Shown here: positions 29,608-40,131 of the stretch, piece by piece | Position numbering within the stretch: position 1 is the first letter of the stretch | Layout of the letters: each line of letters starts with the position of its first letter | Origin: Phytomonas francai | Taxonomy: Eukaryota > Euglenozoa > Kinetoplastea > Trypanosomatida > Trypanosomatidae | DNA length: 64,000 nt | Direction: 5' to 3' | Assembly (NCBI GenBank): GCA_001766655.1 | Contig: MJCC01000012.1 | Location: forward strand, 556,827-620,826 | Position numbers and translations under genes: made by a program | The notes under the pieces: generated by a model | Told to the model about the DNA's origin: nothing | Database searches by the model: none | The model's input: the letters and a program-made list of their open reading frames with translations, nothing else

Positions 29608-30645
29608 TCAGAGTGTCATTGACCATTCATACAGCATACCATTGGACTCAGCTATGCATAGCTGCACAGTTTGCGATGTACACTGAAAAATAGTCGCGTC
29701 TAGAATGTCTCCGTCTGTAGCTTGAACTGATCCCAAGGCTTCAAGTGAAACCACATCCAGAGTGCCAACTTGGCTCCGCATGACAAGAAGAGCAGCGTTG
29801 TCTTTGCTATGCGACCTAACTGATACAGCAGCACCCAAACATCGTCGCAGCAAAGGCTCCGCCATTTTCCGACGATCAAACACAAGAAGCTCTTCTGATT
29901 TCGTCGAGCATACCAAATACTTCTCCCCAGATATCCCTCCACTACAAATTTGTCTTGGCTCGATATAGCGCTGTACACAATGCTGTGTCGCATTCCGCTT
30001 ATCAACGGTATATATTCCCCTTTCATGAAAGACAACCGCGGTGGAAGACGCGGCGTTCACGATATTACAATTTCCAGACGAAGGCAATTCTGCACTGAAG
30101 TCTGCTTTCGTTGTCGTTTTCGAAAACAAGTGCTCGATGTTAATCGAAAAGATGGTCGTAGGATCATCACCACCCGCGCACCACACCCAATCACTATGCG
30201 TGAAAGAGAGAGACTGGATACCCTCTACCGCTATGTGGTTCGCAGTCAAGGGGAACTGTCGTGGCTGATGGTAAAAACTTGCAGAAAAGCTGTTTGCGTG
30301 GGTTCGGAACGCTATTCCTGTGACCTGCTTCCACTGGTCAATGTTTCGGAAAAACTTCTGATTTTCACTCTTCAGTTCAAGAAACTTACTCCGCGTCGAA
30401 AGTAATTGTTCAAACGAAGAACAAGGTTTCCTTTTCGAAATATCCAGACTCAAAAGTCGCCATGCGAAAGATGCTTTCAGGAGTCCAGAGTGTCTTACCA
30501 TAGTCACCGCCTTTATTTCTTTTATAGAGTTAAATCGGTCCCCAAAACGTACAATAGGAAAGGGTGACTGATAGCCTACACAGGCATTATGAATGCAACC
30601 ATATGTGTCCGAGAATGTGTCGCAATCCTTTGAGGAAACAATCAT
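29608..30645 (-). CDS. Hypothetical protein, possibly a divergent beta-propeller
   Basis: A 345-aa protein. The frame opens at 30663 with GTG, so I use the ATG at 30645. I see no clear domain. The sequence from about residue 140 on alternates short hydrophobic strands with turns (IQSLSFTHSDWVWCAGGDD, STAVVFHERGIYTVDKR, KYLVCSTKSEELLVFDRRK, VRSHSKDNAALLVMRSQVG) in the manner of a degenerate WD40 or similar propeller. The C-terminus ends in MLYEWSMTL, like a closing blade. No membrane segment. The role is unknown. Confidence 0.65.
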   Translation of the reverse strand: MIVSSKDCDTFSDTYGCIHNACVGYQSPFPIVRFGDRFNSIKEIKAVTMVRHSGLLKASFAWRLLSLDISKRKPCSSFEQLLSTRSKFLELKSENQKFFRNIDQWKQVTGIAFRTHANSFSASFYHQPRQFPLTANHIAVEGIQSLSFTHSDWVWCAGGDDPTTIFSINIEHLFSKTTTKADFSAELPSSGNCNIVNAASSTAVVFHERGIYTVDKRNATQHCVQRYIEPRQICSGGISGEKYLVCSTKSEELLVFDRRKMAEPLLRRCLGAAVSVRSHSKDNAALLVMRSQVGTLDVVSLEALGSVQATDGDILDATIFQCTSQTVQLCIAESNGMLYEWSMTL

Positions 30646-30890
30646 GGAAAGCCTTTCCTTCACGACATATGAAACCGACTCTGTTGAATAAGTCAGAGAA
30701 AAATGATCTTAGGAGTTAGCAAAAAGAAAAAGACGGGAAATAAGGCGAGATTTTAGGAGGAATTCAATCGAAAAAAACACCCACACGCCACACCAGATAA
30801 CACGAGTCGTATTTGCCTATAATCCTATAATATGAGCCATTCAGATAAGGCCTAAATAATAACAAAAGAAGACGAGTTCAATGGTCAATG

Positions 30891-31325
30891 TTAAATGTGA
30901 CTAGGGTACAAATACACGCGAATGCGGCGGCCAATCGCGCACGCAGGGACAGACGCGCCGTTGAACTTGATGCGCACCATGCCCGAGTTACCGTGCGGCC
31001 GCGTCACGCGTCCCCAGATGGCGCGCGTGTTGCTGCGCCGCGCCGGGGCCTTACTCCAGCGCACGCAGCGCTTCACCTTGTAGCCGTGGTAGACGTAGCA
31101 GACGCGCTTGCCGACGTACCACTCGGCGTCGCTGCGGGTGTTGACGTTGTCAACGCGCACGAGGGCCGTTTTCTTGACCTGGCCGTGAAGCCCACGGGTG
31201 TAACCGGCCAACGTCCCCTTCATGTAAAGACGCGGGGGCTTGCGGTTGCGGCATACCCTGCTCTTCAGCTTGATGAGCTGGTGAAGCTTCCTGCTGCGAT
31301 CGGCATGAACCTTTGAGGTCGCCAT
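30891..31325 (-). CDS. RPL35A: 60S ribosomal protein eL33 (L35a)
   Basis: A 144-aa cytosolic large-subunit protein. It shows the family landmarks KGTLAGYTRG, KTALVRVDNVNTRSDAEWYVGKR, VCYVYHGYK, RWSKAPARRSNTRAIWGRVTRPHGNSGMVR and the RRIRVYLYPS end. The open frame continues upstream to 31400, but those residues translate a pyrimidine tract and the acceptor ACATAG; the ATG at 31325 (MATSKVHADRSRK) is the start. The gene is much more GC-rich than its flanks, with codon bias typical of a highly expressed gene. Confidence 0.95.
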   Translation of the reverse strand: MATSKVHADRSRKLHQLIKLKSRVCRNRKPPRLYMKGTLAGYTRGLHGQVKKTALVRVDNVNTRSDAEWYVGKRVCYVYHGYKVKRCVRWSKAPARRSNTRAIWGRVTRPHGNSGMVRIKFNGASVPACAIGRRIRVYLYPSHI

Positions 31326-31619
31326 TCTTGACCTATGTGTGAGGGAAAAAAAAAGAAAAAAAAGATGAGTTGCAGTGAAATTTAAAGAATGAAGAAACAT
31401 GCATATCGCTTTACCCTAGCGAACCTAAAGAATAAAAATTATAAGCATTGATTTATATTTGCGTCTGACAAAACACATTTCATACGAAGGACGATATGGA
31501 ATCGTTTGAAACTTTATAAATTTCAAACAACATACATATAAAAATATATATATATGCATATACGGATACATATATGTATCTATCTACCTATATTTATATG
31601 AATAGTCGTATCTTTTCAA
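31326..31619. other. Intergenic spacer
   Basis: Contains the eL33 splice acceptor, then AT-rich DNA with ATAT/ATGT runs (about 31540-31600). No gene. Confidence 0.5.
31333..31366 (-). promoter_or_regulatory. Trans-splice acceptor of eL33
   Basis: On the minus strand a tract of more than 20 pyrimidines (TTTTTTTTCTTTTTTTTTCC) is followed by CTCACACATAG, with the AG at 31334-31333, only 7 nt before the ATG. Confidence 0.8.
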
Positions 31620-32672
31620 CTAAGACTTGAATGCAGCGATACGAATCAAAGCTGTGTATATCTCCTTATGCAACATCTGGGGTGTGTGTCTTACTCCAGA
31701 CGAATCGCAACACATAATCCATCGAAAACTGTCGAGTTCATCGCAACACCACAGGAATATATCTCTAATAGTCTCCTTATATGTGTCACCAGCTGTTTCA
31801 TGAATATCCAAGTACTTACGCGTCACGTCACCCTGCATAGCCTGCATGGCGATTTCAGGAGGTAAGTCCAGATAGAAAGTCACTAAGCATGGTGGCAGGC
31901 CCAACCAAGCTACCTCCAACCTCTCCAGATTCCTAATAAAGCTCGCTCTCTCCTTTTTAGGCAACTTGGCGGCCTGATATCCGAAGTTTGAGGTGTAATA
32001 ACGATCACAAAGAACAAATTGCTCTCGGCGCGTCCAGAGTCTTAGCTCAGGTAAGCATTCATAACGATTGAGCGAGAAAATAAAGCTGAATAGCATTGGA
32101 TCAAGATCGGAAATGCTACCTTTCTTACCAGAAAGGATAACGCGTATTAGACCCCCGTATGGCACCCTTTCATTTGGAAAATCTATCGTTTGCACTGGAA
32201 AATTTTCAGACCTTAAACGCTCAAACAGGAGCTTGGTCTGTGTTTGCTTTCCAACCCCATCCCCACCCTCCACCACAAAGACACCATCCATGGAAGACGA
32301 GCTCCAAGGGAGGAAACTATCCACGAGTTCAGCAAGCGAAAGCGGGGCGTCCCGCTTTTTTGTTGAAGAAACATTTGCAGGTGAAAAAAGCAACGAAGAA
32401 AGTCCAACCTGACATGGTTTCAGAGTAAGCACCGGGATGCGAGCACAGAAAAGTGCGTAGCTGACATTCGCGTCAGCTGGAGTTTGCTCTTCAGTTATAT
32501 AGCCCACAAAGTGTTCGGATGAAGGGTGTATAGCCTCTGTGAGCCAAGCATGAATCAGACCCTTTTCGATGCAGGGCACAAACCTAAAAGAATTATAATT
32601 CCTACTTGCACATTCATGAACTAACTGCTTGAATTCATTAGACAAATCGTCAATAAAAAGTGTCGCCTTCAT
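31620..32672 (-). CDS. Thymidylate kinase with N-terminal extension
   Basis: A 350-aa protein in two parts. Residues about 128-345 are a thymidylate kinase (dTMP + ATP to dTDP + ADP). The P-loop is EGGDGVGKQTQT, DFPNERVPYGG corresponds to the dTMP-binding DFP motif, CDRYYTSNFGYQAAK is the DRY/H motif, and LPPCLVTFYLDLPPEIA is the strand before the lid. Residues 1-125 are an extra region with no domain I recognise (FVGYITEEQTPADANVSYALF); kinetoplastid and other TMPKs are usually about 205-215 aa. The ATG at 32672 lies in good context. The extension could be a fused regulatory or enzyme domain. Confidence 0.85.
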   Translation of the reverse strand: MKATLFIDDLSNEFKQLVHECASRNYNSFRFVPCIEKGLIHAWLTEAIHPSSEHFVGYITEEQTPADANVSYALFCARIPVLTLKPCQVGLSSLLFSPANVSSTKKRDAPLSLAELVDSFLPWSSSSMDGVFVVEGGDGVGKQTQTKLLFERLRSENFPVQTIDFPNERVPYGGLIRVILSGKKGSISDLDPMLFSFIFSLNRYECLPELRLWTRREQFVLCDRYYTSNFGYQAAKLPKKERASFIRNLERLEVAWLGLPPCLVTFYLDLPPEIAMQAMQGDVTRKYLDIHETAGDTYKETIRDIFLWCCDELDSFRWIMCCDSSGVRHTPQMLHKEIYTALIRIAAFKS

Positions 32673-32847
32673 ATAGTACTATTGCGGACTTAGTCATAAT
32701 GATAAAGGCAAGGAATATCAAAGAAGGAAAGAAATACGCCAAAAGGGTTAGAAAGACTGCATTTGATAAGTATTAATACAAACAGGCAACTCCTAATCTT
32801 GGGTTTCGCATCAATATTTAGGATAGTTATGATTTATTCGTTAGTGG

Positions 32848-35730
32848 CTAGTTTAAGCTATGCCACACATGTCGGCAGTGTGCTGCAGCGCGGCGCACTT
32901 TCCGTTTTTTATCACTTAAATATGGTTGTACGGCATTGAGTATGACATCACGGGCTTTGCGAAAAAGATTGCTTTCGCTATACTGCTCCTTTACCGCATT
33001 TACAGCACACGTTGAGAATGACGAGAGGAGGTTCAGTGTCTCGCGGCGATCTACTGAAGCCTCCGAGCGGATCCCCTCGAGAACAAACGCCAGCAAAGCA
33101 GGGCTCAGGAGGAGCTCTTTAACCACACGCGTAGCTGGGAAATGTTTTTCGATGAAAACGCAGAGACACTGTCTTAAGAGCCCAGTTTCCACACCAACAC
33201 GGAGGCCTTGATGTAGTCGCTCTAGAAAATGAGTCTCAATTACGGGCTGAGCTTCAATTGATTTCACCTTTAATAGGCAGAGAACTCCCCTCCAGTATAC
33301 ACGAAGCGCCACAACAGGATCCATATCAATGAGGAGGTAACAACTAAGCATGGCTTGCTCTTTCCTCAAGATTTCAGTTGGAAATTGAATGGGCGAAAAA
33401 GATAACGCATCGAGAATTTCATCCTCACTTGCTGATAACAATAAATTGCTTAAGGATGACGTTATCACCGCCGCTGCTGAGTCAGAGTCTTCACTATTTA
33501 ATGATCTAAAGCTCATTGCCCATAGGATCGCTATGTGCACAGCAACCTCTAGAGGTGGTTCACTAAGGAAGCTGCATAGTTCTTCGTATTTCAGAGCTGA
33601 AGTGCTTACGACTCCAAAGATACCATTCATGGCAAGCATTTTTTTCCCCTTATGATTCTGTGAAGATCGAATGAATTCGTCAAATCTGCTCAGAAGGCAC
33701 TTATTTTGTTCATAAAAATCCGAGCAAGATGTGGAGATGCACGAGCATACTAATGCAGCTGCCACAATCAGCGGCAGCCGATCAAGGTTCCTGCGAACCA
33801 TCGCACGGAACGTCTCTGAGGTCCTTGAGAGGAGTGAAAAAATGCATTCAAAGTAACGCAAAGACCTCTCCTCATGCGCGGTTAGCTTCTCCAACAAATC
33901 CATAGCTATGGTGTCGTCTATAGTGTCAATAGAATTCAGGATGCGTAGCACAACATCCGAGCGCTGTACTTCTGTTAGCTCTATTTGCCAATTACTCACT
34001 GGAGCAACCGCCTCGAAGAAGCATTCGTTGATGACAAAAAGAGCGTGCTGCAAAGAAACGCGCGCAACCCCTTCCAGTAAAGACAGTATTTTATCAGTAG
34101 AAGCACCCATTATAGCTTTTTCAATAACCTCTTTGCGTATCAGTTTCATGATATCATCAGTGTCAGGGGAAACAATGCTGCAGATCAAGGTGCTGGCCTT
34201 ACTCGATGCTACATGTGGTAAAGCGAGTGAAACTGAGGCGTGAAGAAGCGCATGCAAAGCAAACTCCGCGTCGCTCTTTCGCATACGTCGAGCCAATTCT
34301 GCCGAGAACCTGAAAAAAGATGCAAGAAACTCGACTACGCAACTCGCATCGAATTCATCAGTAATTAAATTTGACATTATCTGTTGCTCACAATACCTGG
34401 CAAGATCGACAAGTTGCTCCAAAAGAGGCCGCTCTATGCGGTTTCTCAAACTTGCCGCCCCTGTGGCATCGTCGTACGCAAAGGTATGAAGCGCATCGGT
34501 TAGTCCGGAACAGACAGCAGACAAAAGTAAGCAACTGCTGGAGAGCTTGTTGTACTTCTCTTCGGTACAAATCAGCGCAAGGACATGGACTCCACAAAGC
34601 ACGCTGCAAGGCAGAGATCCTGTAAGAATGTGATAAAGCATGGTAGCATAAACTGAACACAACGAAGGCTCGGAATTGATTGAGCTAATGACACCTTCGT
34701 TAATGGGGGCGAAGATCTCTAAGACTGGGTAAGCGGTAACATCATTCCCACATTTTTTACTCATACTCTTCAGTAAACCAAAACACAGAGAGATAAAGCT
34801 CTTCATTGACGGATTATCTTCATATTGGGGATAAAAGCATACCTTGATGATCTCATTCCGCGTGTGTAATACCATGTCAATCAGGTACTTCTTTTCAACA
34901 TGGTTTGGAAACGTTTCAATGATTGTCTCCAGGGCTTCTATGGATTCTTGCCTTACTACCATAGAGGGAGAGGACAATTTACTAATAAAAAAGGGGATAG
35001 AGTTGTTAACTAGAACTCGATCGGAAAGACAGGCCGACAAACCACGTTGAAGATCCCTTTTGCTGATAGGGCATTTTGGTGGAGGCGTGAAGACGACTGG
35101 AAAGTACGCGGCCAAGCTATCAAAATAGTTCTGTGCAACAAATTGGAACTCTTCCTCCCTTGCATAAGTAAGGATTAACTTTGAAAAATGGAAGAAGTCA
35201 TTGACAAGTACTGGATCGGCTTCTCCATCCATAGCCTCCAGTAGCGCGCGAAGGTGCCTTGCTTCACAAAACTCAACGGTACTCTTATTAATCATAAAGG
35301 AGATGATAGCAAAGCCATCCCTTCGCGCTGACAAGCGAAAGTTCTGCAGAGGTGCCTTTGCTATAAAGGAGTTTATTAGCGTGTCAAATAGTACTATTGA
35401 GCACTTCCGGGATGATAAAAGGTCAACCGAAATGCTTTTCAGACTGGCCAGCGCAACTGCAGTGAACTTGGGCTTTGTGACTTTTTCGCAAAGAAAGTTC
35501 ACAATAACACACAACTCCTCATCACTCAAGTTATCCCTCTTTATAATAGCTTGTACTAACACATGTATCGCCATCGCAGAGGTTTCCTCACTGCATAAAT
35601 GGGACTTCATTTCCTTGCACAAATCAAGTGGAGTCATTTTTCGCAATCTAGAAAAGTGCTCTTCCGAAGACAACACACCTAGGCGCACTGCCTCCTCGAT
35701 GGTAGAAAGTGCACTGGCATCGGACTGCAT
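32848..35730 (-). CDS. MMS19: Probable MMS19, CIA targeting complex / DNA repair HEAT protein
   Basis: A 960-aa alpha-solenoid. The N-terminal third matches MMS19: the segment around residues 195-225 reads NYFDSLAAYFPVVFTPPPK and then ISKRDLQRGLSACLS, as in the family's characteristic YFPI-x-FTPPP block. It is preceded by VNDFFHFSKLILTY and followed by HEAT-like helical pairs to the C-terminus, which ends with an ARM/HEAT pair (KKRKVRRAAAHCRHVW). MMS19 is the substrate-recruiting scaffold that works with CIAO1 to insert Fe-S clusters into DNA polymerases and helicases. CIAO1 is encoded 7 kb downstream in the same array. ATG at 35730. The length is close to human and yeast MMS19 (about 1030 aa). 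Confidence 0.8.
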   Translation of the reverse strand: MQSDASALSTIEEAVRLGVLSSEEHFSRLRKMTPLDLCKEMKSHLCSEETSAMAIHVLVQAIIKRDNLSDEELCVIVNFLCEKVTKPKFTAVALASLKSISVDLLSSRKCSIVLFDTLINSFIAKAPLQNFRLSARRDGFAIISFMINKSTVEFCEARHLRALLEAMDGEADPVLVNDFFHFSKLILTYAREEEFQFVAQNYFDSLAAYFPVVFTPPPKCPISKRDLQRGLSACLSDRVLVNNSIPFFISKLSSPSMVVRQESIEALETIIETFPNHVEKKYLIDMVLHTRNEIIKVCFYPQYEDNPSMKSFISLCFGLLKSMSKKCGNDVTAYPVLEIFAPINEGVISSINSEPSLCSVYATMLYHILTGSLPCSVLCGVHVLALICTEEKYNKLSSSCLLLSAVCSGLTDALHTFAYDDATGAASLRNRIERPLLEQLVDLARYCEQQIMSNLITDEFDASCVVEFLASFFRFSAELARRMRKSDAEFALHALLHASVSLALPHVASSKASTLICSIVSPDTDDIMKLIRKEVIEKAIMGASTDKILSLLEGVARVSLQHALFVINECFFEAVAPVSNWQIELTEVQRSDVVLRILNSIDTIDDTIAMDLLEKLTAHEERSLRYFECIFSLLSRTSETFRAMVRRNLDRLPLIVAAALVCSCISTSCSDFYEQNKCLLSRFDEFIRSSQNHKGKKMLAMNGIFGVVSTSALKYEELCSFLSEPPLEVAVHIAILWAMSFRSLNSEDSDSAAAVITSSLSNLLLSASEDEILDALSFSPIQFPTEILRKEQAMLSCYLLIDMDPVVALRVYWRGVLCLLKVKSIEAQPVIETHFLERLHQGLRVGVETGLLRQCLCVFIEKHFPATRVVKELLLSPALLAFVLEGIRSEASVDRRETLNLLSSFSTCAVNAVKEQYSESNLFRKARDVILNAVQPYLSDKKRKVRRAAAHCRHVWHSLN

Positions 35731-35928
35731 TTTGCCTAATCTTTGTTTTACCTTTTGATGCGATTCGTACTAAACCTTTGCGAATAATGGTGGGATTGTG
35801 AAGAGGAGTGAGTAGATAAAGACTTGGATGCATAAATGCATGAAGAATATTCTACGGCAGGTTGAAAAAGCCAAACACACTTCGACGATAAACAGTTTCC
35901 CACAAGTGCGCTACAGACTGTGTTAGCA

Positions 35929-38900
35929 TTAGGTGGATTGTATGAGTGCATCCAAAGCTAAAGATGGTTGTTGCCCTGAAAAAACTGTCACATAATGTCC
36001 AATGTTAGGTCGCGTCACGACGGAAGATCCGTGAATATCATTAAGCTGAAGAAGCGGCAGCGGTAATTCACCAACCTTCAGGGGGATCAGCTCAATCCGC
36101 TCCTCAGTATTATCATGTGGGCAAACGGCGAGATTCCACCGAGTGCGCCCACGAATATTAAAACAGTCTGATCGCGTGTCTACCAGGAGTTCACCACGAA
36201 AAAGATCCTTTCCTGAGTTAACAATGACCAATTTCAATAGTAAGGTGTGCCCAAAGAGAACCGTAGAGGGATAAACACACTTTACCCTAATGACAGAGTC
36301 TTCAATTACAATCAGTGGAAGCGGAAAATCAGCCACGAGCTGAGGAGATGGGGAGGACTGAGGTGTAAACAGAATCCGGACAAAACCAGGCGAGAGAGTG
36401 CCCTTTTCTCGAACTCGCAATTGGGCGACAATTGACACCGACTCCTCCTCATCCAAAACACAGGGAAGCTCTCCAGAGGATAAGCTGTGGAGCTGCAACT
36501 CTTCGCCACATATAACATCAGATTTTAACACAATGATTTTTTTCCCTGCCGTGCATGTTAAATTAATAAGAAATGTTACCATCTCACCCACAGAGGTCCT
36601 TAGAGGTGCTTTTGAGGTAACACCTTCGTCACGCACGGCATAATAAAGTGCTGCATTCTTTCTATACCATTCTGCAGTTGAATTGGATGCTTGCAGCAGG
36701 GTTATATCCTTTGGCTTCTCGAGAGTATTTAAGTCTCGTTGGTGATAGGCTGAATTTACCGTGGGAAAATTTACTTCACTGGCGTTGTAAGATCGTGATG
36801 TGGAAGTGAAACAGGAATACTCAACTGAAAAGGGTGGGTTGATCACCAAAACAGATATCCTTAGAATTTCCATATCCGTAAAATCCTTTGTAGAGTGGCG
36901 AAACAATATAGGAACTTGGTACACACCGCCCCTTAAACATTTCCCACGAAGGAACAAAGACATGGTGTGACCTGGAAATATATCTTTAAGCACATAGGCT
37001 GATTGATCATTAGAGCGAAGAATATTCTCACATGGCATGATACCTCTGTTTTCTGTCGAAGCGAAATAAAGCGCTCCTGAAAAGAATTCAGGCAAATAGG
37101 GAAAAGAGATGCTTACATTGGTCAGTAAATTTTCCCCAGCTTCAATGGTAATAGGTACTTCAAAGCTCTCATATTCCACCGCTTCTACACAATCGGCGGA
37201 TGACACATTTGCAAACGCAACAGGCTTCATAACATTCAGAGCAGGAGTTTTAGCCAAAATGAAGGATCGTTTCGAGCCAACCTCAGCACTGGATTCATAG
37301 AGTGTCCAAAGGACATCAAACATGAGAGCCCCCATTGAAACAGTAGCCCATAGCTTGTTGCAAATATATTTCCCATTCTGCGGAAATGTAATCTCGACTT
37401 TTGCCTTCGTTGACACAGACGCTTGTATTTCGTAAGAACCAAGTACGGAGGCCTCGAGCAACCCTGCTTCGATATCTAAGCAGTTGACATTCAGTAAGGT
37501 TACTTGAATGTTAGTCAATACAATGGGAGTCATAGAGGTAGTGAAGAATATGAAAATCAATGGTGCTTTCCCGTCAGACGCCTCGACTGAATTATGTTCG
37601 ACTTGCGTGAGAACCGTGAAGGGTGGCTGAAAACTACCGTGTGGGTAGTGCAAAGTGGGAGCTGGTCGTTCCGACAATTGATCAAGCCTATTCCGAAACT
37701 GTATTTGCGATGGTATAGAGAGTGGGCTGACAGAACCATGAATAAGAATATAATAAAGCAATTCATTCTTCCTGGTCTCCATGCAATCACCCTCGTATTT
37801 ATCCAAAACCTGTGCGCAAAAAAAATCGGAAACATAAAGAGAATGCAAGTCCTTCTCAAGAAGGGTTTCCAAAAGGCCTAAATCAAGTGTGTCAAGAGCG
37901 CACAGCTCAAAATAGAGCTTTTCGCATTTTCGGTATTCAGGCGATGAGGCCGTAATGGCTTCCTTTAATAAACCACGAATGTGAACTGAGGACACCGACT
38001 GCTTAAACATCCCAAAAAAAGAATCAGCATAGGCATCGGTAAAGCACTCCGTTCCGATGTATAAAGGAGAAAAAAGAGTTCTTCTTCCCCCTGGTGAAAA
38101 TTGTGAAAGAGTTTTGATTTGGTGCAAATTATTTGCAGCTGATATCAAAAGGTCACTTCGCATTAGTGGGTTTATGTCATGCGTCTTCCTGGCTAAAATT
38201 TCGCACCATTCCGCCACGAGAGCACTTTTTAGGGATAACGCAAGTTTTTGGCAGCTGCGGCTGTACTGGGAAGTAAAGGCATGCCCAAGCCAGTCGATAT
38301 GCGAACTAATTGTCTGAAAAAGTTCAGATTTCACCGAGAAAACATCCCCACATAGTGGGAGCACCGATACGATGTGAAACAAAAAAAGGGATGCAACCAT
38401 GCGCACATCAAAAGGTGGGAAGTTTGGAAAAGAATGCCTTAATATTTTATAGGCCCTGAATAATTTGCCCCTCACTTCATTATATTCATGAATAACTAAA
38501 TGATGCCATCCTATTTGAAAATAGGTTCGCACAAGCGCCGAAAGGAAATGGTTCTGGGAGGATAGCAATTTCTTCTTTTCTCCCAGCCTCGAAATTTCAT
38601 TTCTGTGATAATCTGAAGCAGCATCAACAAGAGTCTTTCTGAGGTCTGACGCTGCGAGGTAATTTGCAGTATTGTGAGAAACTGAGGTAAATGCATATAA
38701 ACGTTCGCCAAGCAGCTTTTTGGATAATTGATACATACTCCCCAGAAATTCTTTGTCAAAATTATTCGTTGTCTCTTGAGTAATGACAACAATAACAATA
38801 TTTGAACGGATTAGTTTATCATCAACTCCCTTCAGAATAAAATTCAGTCGTTCAAACGTCACCTCGTTCTGGCCTTCATGTGCTGCAAGAGAAAGCAAAA

Positions 38901-39174
38901 TGCATCCAAAATCTTGATATTGGTGTTTGCAGCACCATTTACTTTTTATCAGACCCTTATTGGAAATGGCATGCAATTTTTCCTTTTTGGGGATAATATC
39001 ATCAAGAGAATCAGAAAGTGTTAGATGAAATTGAAAATCCGAAACTTCAGCTTGTTGCAAGCTTTGTTTGAGAAGAAGAGCATTTTCTCCTACGATACAA
39101 ACAGAAAGAAGCGGATTCGTGTTCAAAGATTCTTTATAGTTGTCATCACTAAAAAAGTTTGACAAAAAAATCAT
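35929..39174 (-). CDS. TRAPPC11-like trafficking protein (foie gras domain)
   Basis: A 1081-aa protein from an ATG at 39174. The N-terminal third is alpha/beta (YQDFGCILLSLAAHEGQ, RSNIVIVVITQET). It is followed by the helical foie-gras region: YFQIGWHHLVIHEYNEVRGKLFRAYKILRH, FDVRMVASLFLFHIVSVL, and SHIDWLGHAF with ALVAEWCEILARK, which parallel the TRAPPC11 segment ending in HIDWF. The C-terminal half is beta-rich, as expected for the gryzun-like domains (TPIVLTNIQVTLLNVN, EVPITIEAGENLLTNVSISFP, SVIRVKCVYPSTVLFGHTLLLKLVIVNSG). TRAPPC11 belongs to TRAPPIII, which acts in ER-Golgi traffic and autophagy. The match rests on architecture and short motifs, so certainty is moderate. Confidence 0.62.
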   Translation of the reverse strand: MIFLSNFFSDDNYKESLNTNPLLSVCIVGENALLLKQSLQQAEVSDFQFHLTLSDSLDDIIPKKEKLHAISNKGLIKSKWCCKHQYQDFGCILLSLAAHEGQNEVTFERLNFILKGVDDKLIRSNIVIVVITQETTNNFDKEFLGSMYQLSKKLLGERLYAFTSVSHNTANYLAASDLRKTLVDAASDYHRNEISRLGEKKKLLSSQNHFLSALVRTYFQIGWHHLVIHEYNEVRGKLFRAYKILRHSFPNFPPFDVRMVASLFLFHIVSVLPLCGDVFSVKSELFQTISSHIDWLGHAFTSQYSRSCQKLALSLKSALVAEWCEILARKTHDINPLMRSDLLISAANNLHQIKTLSQFSPGGRRTLFSPLYIGTECFTDAYADSFFGMFKQSVSSVHIRGLLKEAITASSPEYRKCEKLYFELCALDTLDLGLLETLLEKDLHSLYVSDFFCAQVLDKYEGDCMETRKNELLYYILIHGSVSPLSIPSQIQFRNRLDQLSERPAPTLHYPHGSFQPPFTVLTQVEHNSVEASDGKAPLIFIFFTTSMTPIVLTNIQVTLLNVNCLDIEAGLLEASVLGSYEIQASVSTKAKVEITFPQNGKYICNKLWATVSMGALMFDVLWTLYESSAEVGSKRSFILAKTPALNVMKPVAFANVSSADCVEAVEYESFEVPITIEAGENLLTNVSISFPYLPEFFSGALYFASTENRGIMPCENILRSNDQSAYVLKDIFPGHTMSLFLRGKCLRGGVYQVPILFRHSTKDFTDMEILRISVLVINPPFSVEYSCFTSTSRSYNASEVNFPTVNSAYHQRDLNTLEKPKDITLLQASNSTAEWYRKNAALYYAVRDEGVTSKAPLRTSVGEMVTFLINLTCTAGKKIIVLKSDVICGEELQLHSLSSGELPCVLDEEESVSIVAQLRVREKGTLSPGFVRILFTPQSSPSPQLVADFPLPLIVIEDSVIRVKCVYPSTVLFGHTLLLKLVIVNSGKDLFRGELLVDTRSDCFNIRGRTRWNLAVCPHDNTEERIELIPLKVGELPLPLLQLNDIHGSSVVTRPNIGHYVTVFSGQQPSLALDALIQST

Positions 39175-39186
39175 CCTTTCTATATA

Positions 39187-39233
<47 letters not shown>

Positions 39234-39335
39234 TCCTATATATATATATTATCGAACAGGGCAGAGAAAATACGTGATAGGATAGACAGTATTCTATTTC
39301 ATAGAAATTAAACAGGTTACGCTAATATAATCTAA

Positions 39336-39371
<36 letters not shown>

Positions 39372-40131
39372 AAATATTAATATAAAAACACAACTAGAAA
39401 CGCTATTTATAATTTAAAAATACCAATTAAAAAAAAAAGCATATGTGGACAGATAATCATTTCATAAATAAGAACGGATTAGTAACTTTAGATATAAAAT
39501 CCCGTATGAAGCATCATTAGATTCGTCGTAATACAACAGAGATTACATTTTTCAATTCTTCTGTAATCACTATGAGTAGATATCAGTAAAAGATCCATTA
39601 TTGCATAAAACCGAATCGCATTAAATTGAAATTAAGGGAACCTATTCAGGTTAATTGTGTATCTTTAAAGAGAAAAGGGAATAAATTCCATAAAAAGGAA
39701 AAGGGAGGTTTAAAATAGGAAAACAAAAGAGAAATGAACGAGGTTACATGAAATGTTTCTGATATATACAAAATGTATATAGAAACCAAATGCGTATAAA
39801 TTACGCTGAGATATAGACCTCGACTTCACTATTGAAATATGGTTTATATAATCAAAATCCATTGTATTGAAATGAAAATAATGTCGACCAGAGAAGGAAG
39901 TGTCAACGCACAACCAACAAAATATGTTATTAATTTTATAAAAAAAGACTGAGTAATGAAGAAATAATTAATATATATGTATATGTATATGTATATGTAT
40001 ATATATGCAACATTCGAGGAGTCAATGCCCATTAAGGAATGGATTCAAGCCTAATAGACTTTGGTTTGCCATTAATTCTGGCTTGGCCTGAATAAAACAA
40101 GCTTGAAGATGAGCGACGTTTGTATAAAATA
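39175..40131. other. Intergenic spacer rich in TA microsatellites
   Basis: Contains TA tracts at about 39181-39231 and 39340-39368 and a TATATG run at about 39970-40007. The first TA tract starts directly at the ATG-proximal end of the TRAPPC11-like gene, within its 5' UTR. No gene seen. Confidence 0.6.
39181..39231. repeat. (TA)n microsatellite
   Basis: About 25 TA units with a single TG interruption, immediately upstream of the ATG at 39174. Confidence 0.9.
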
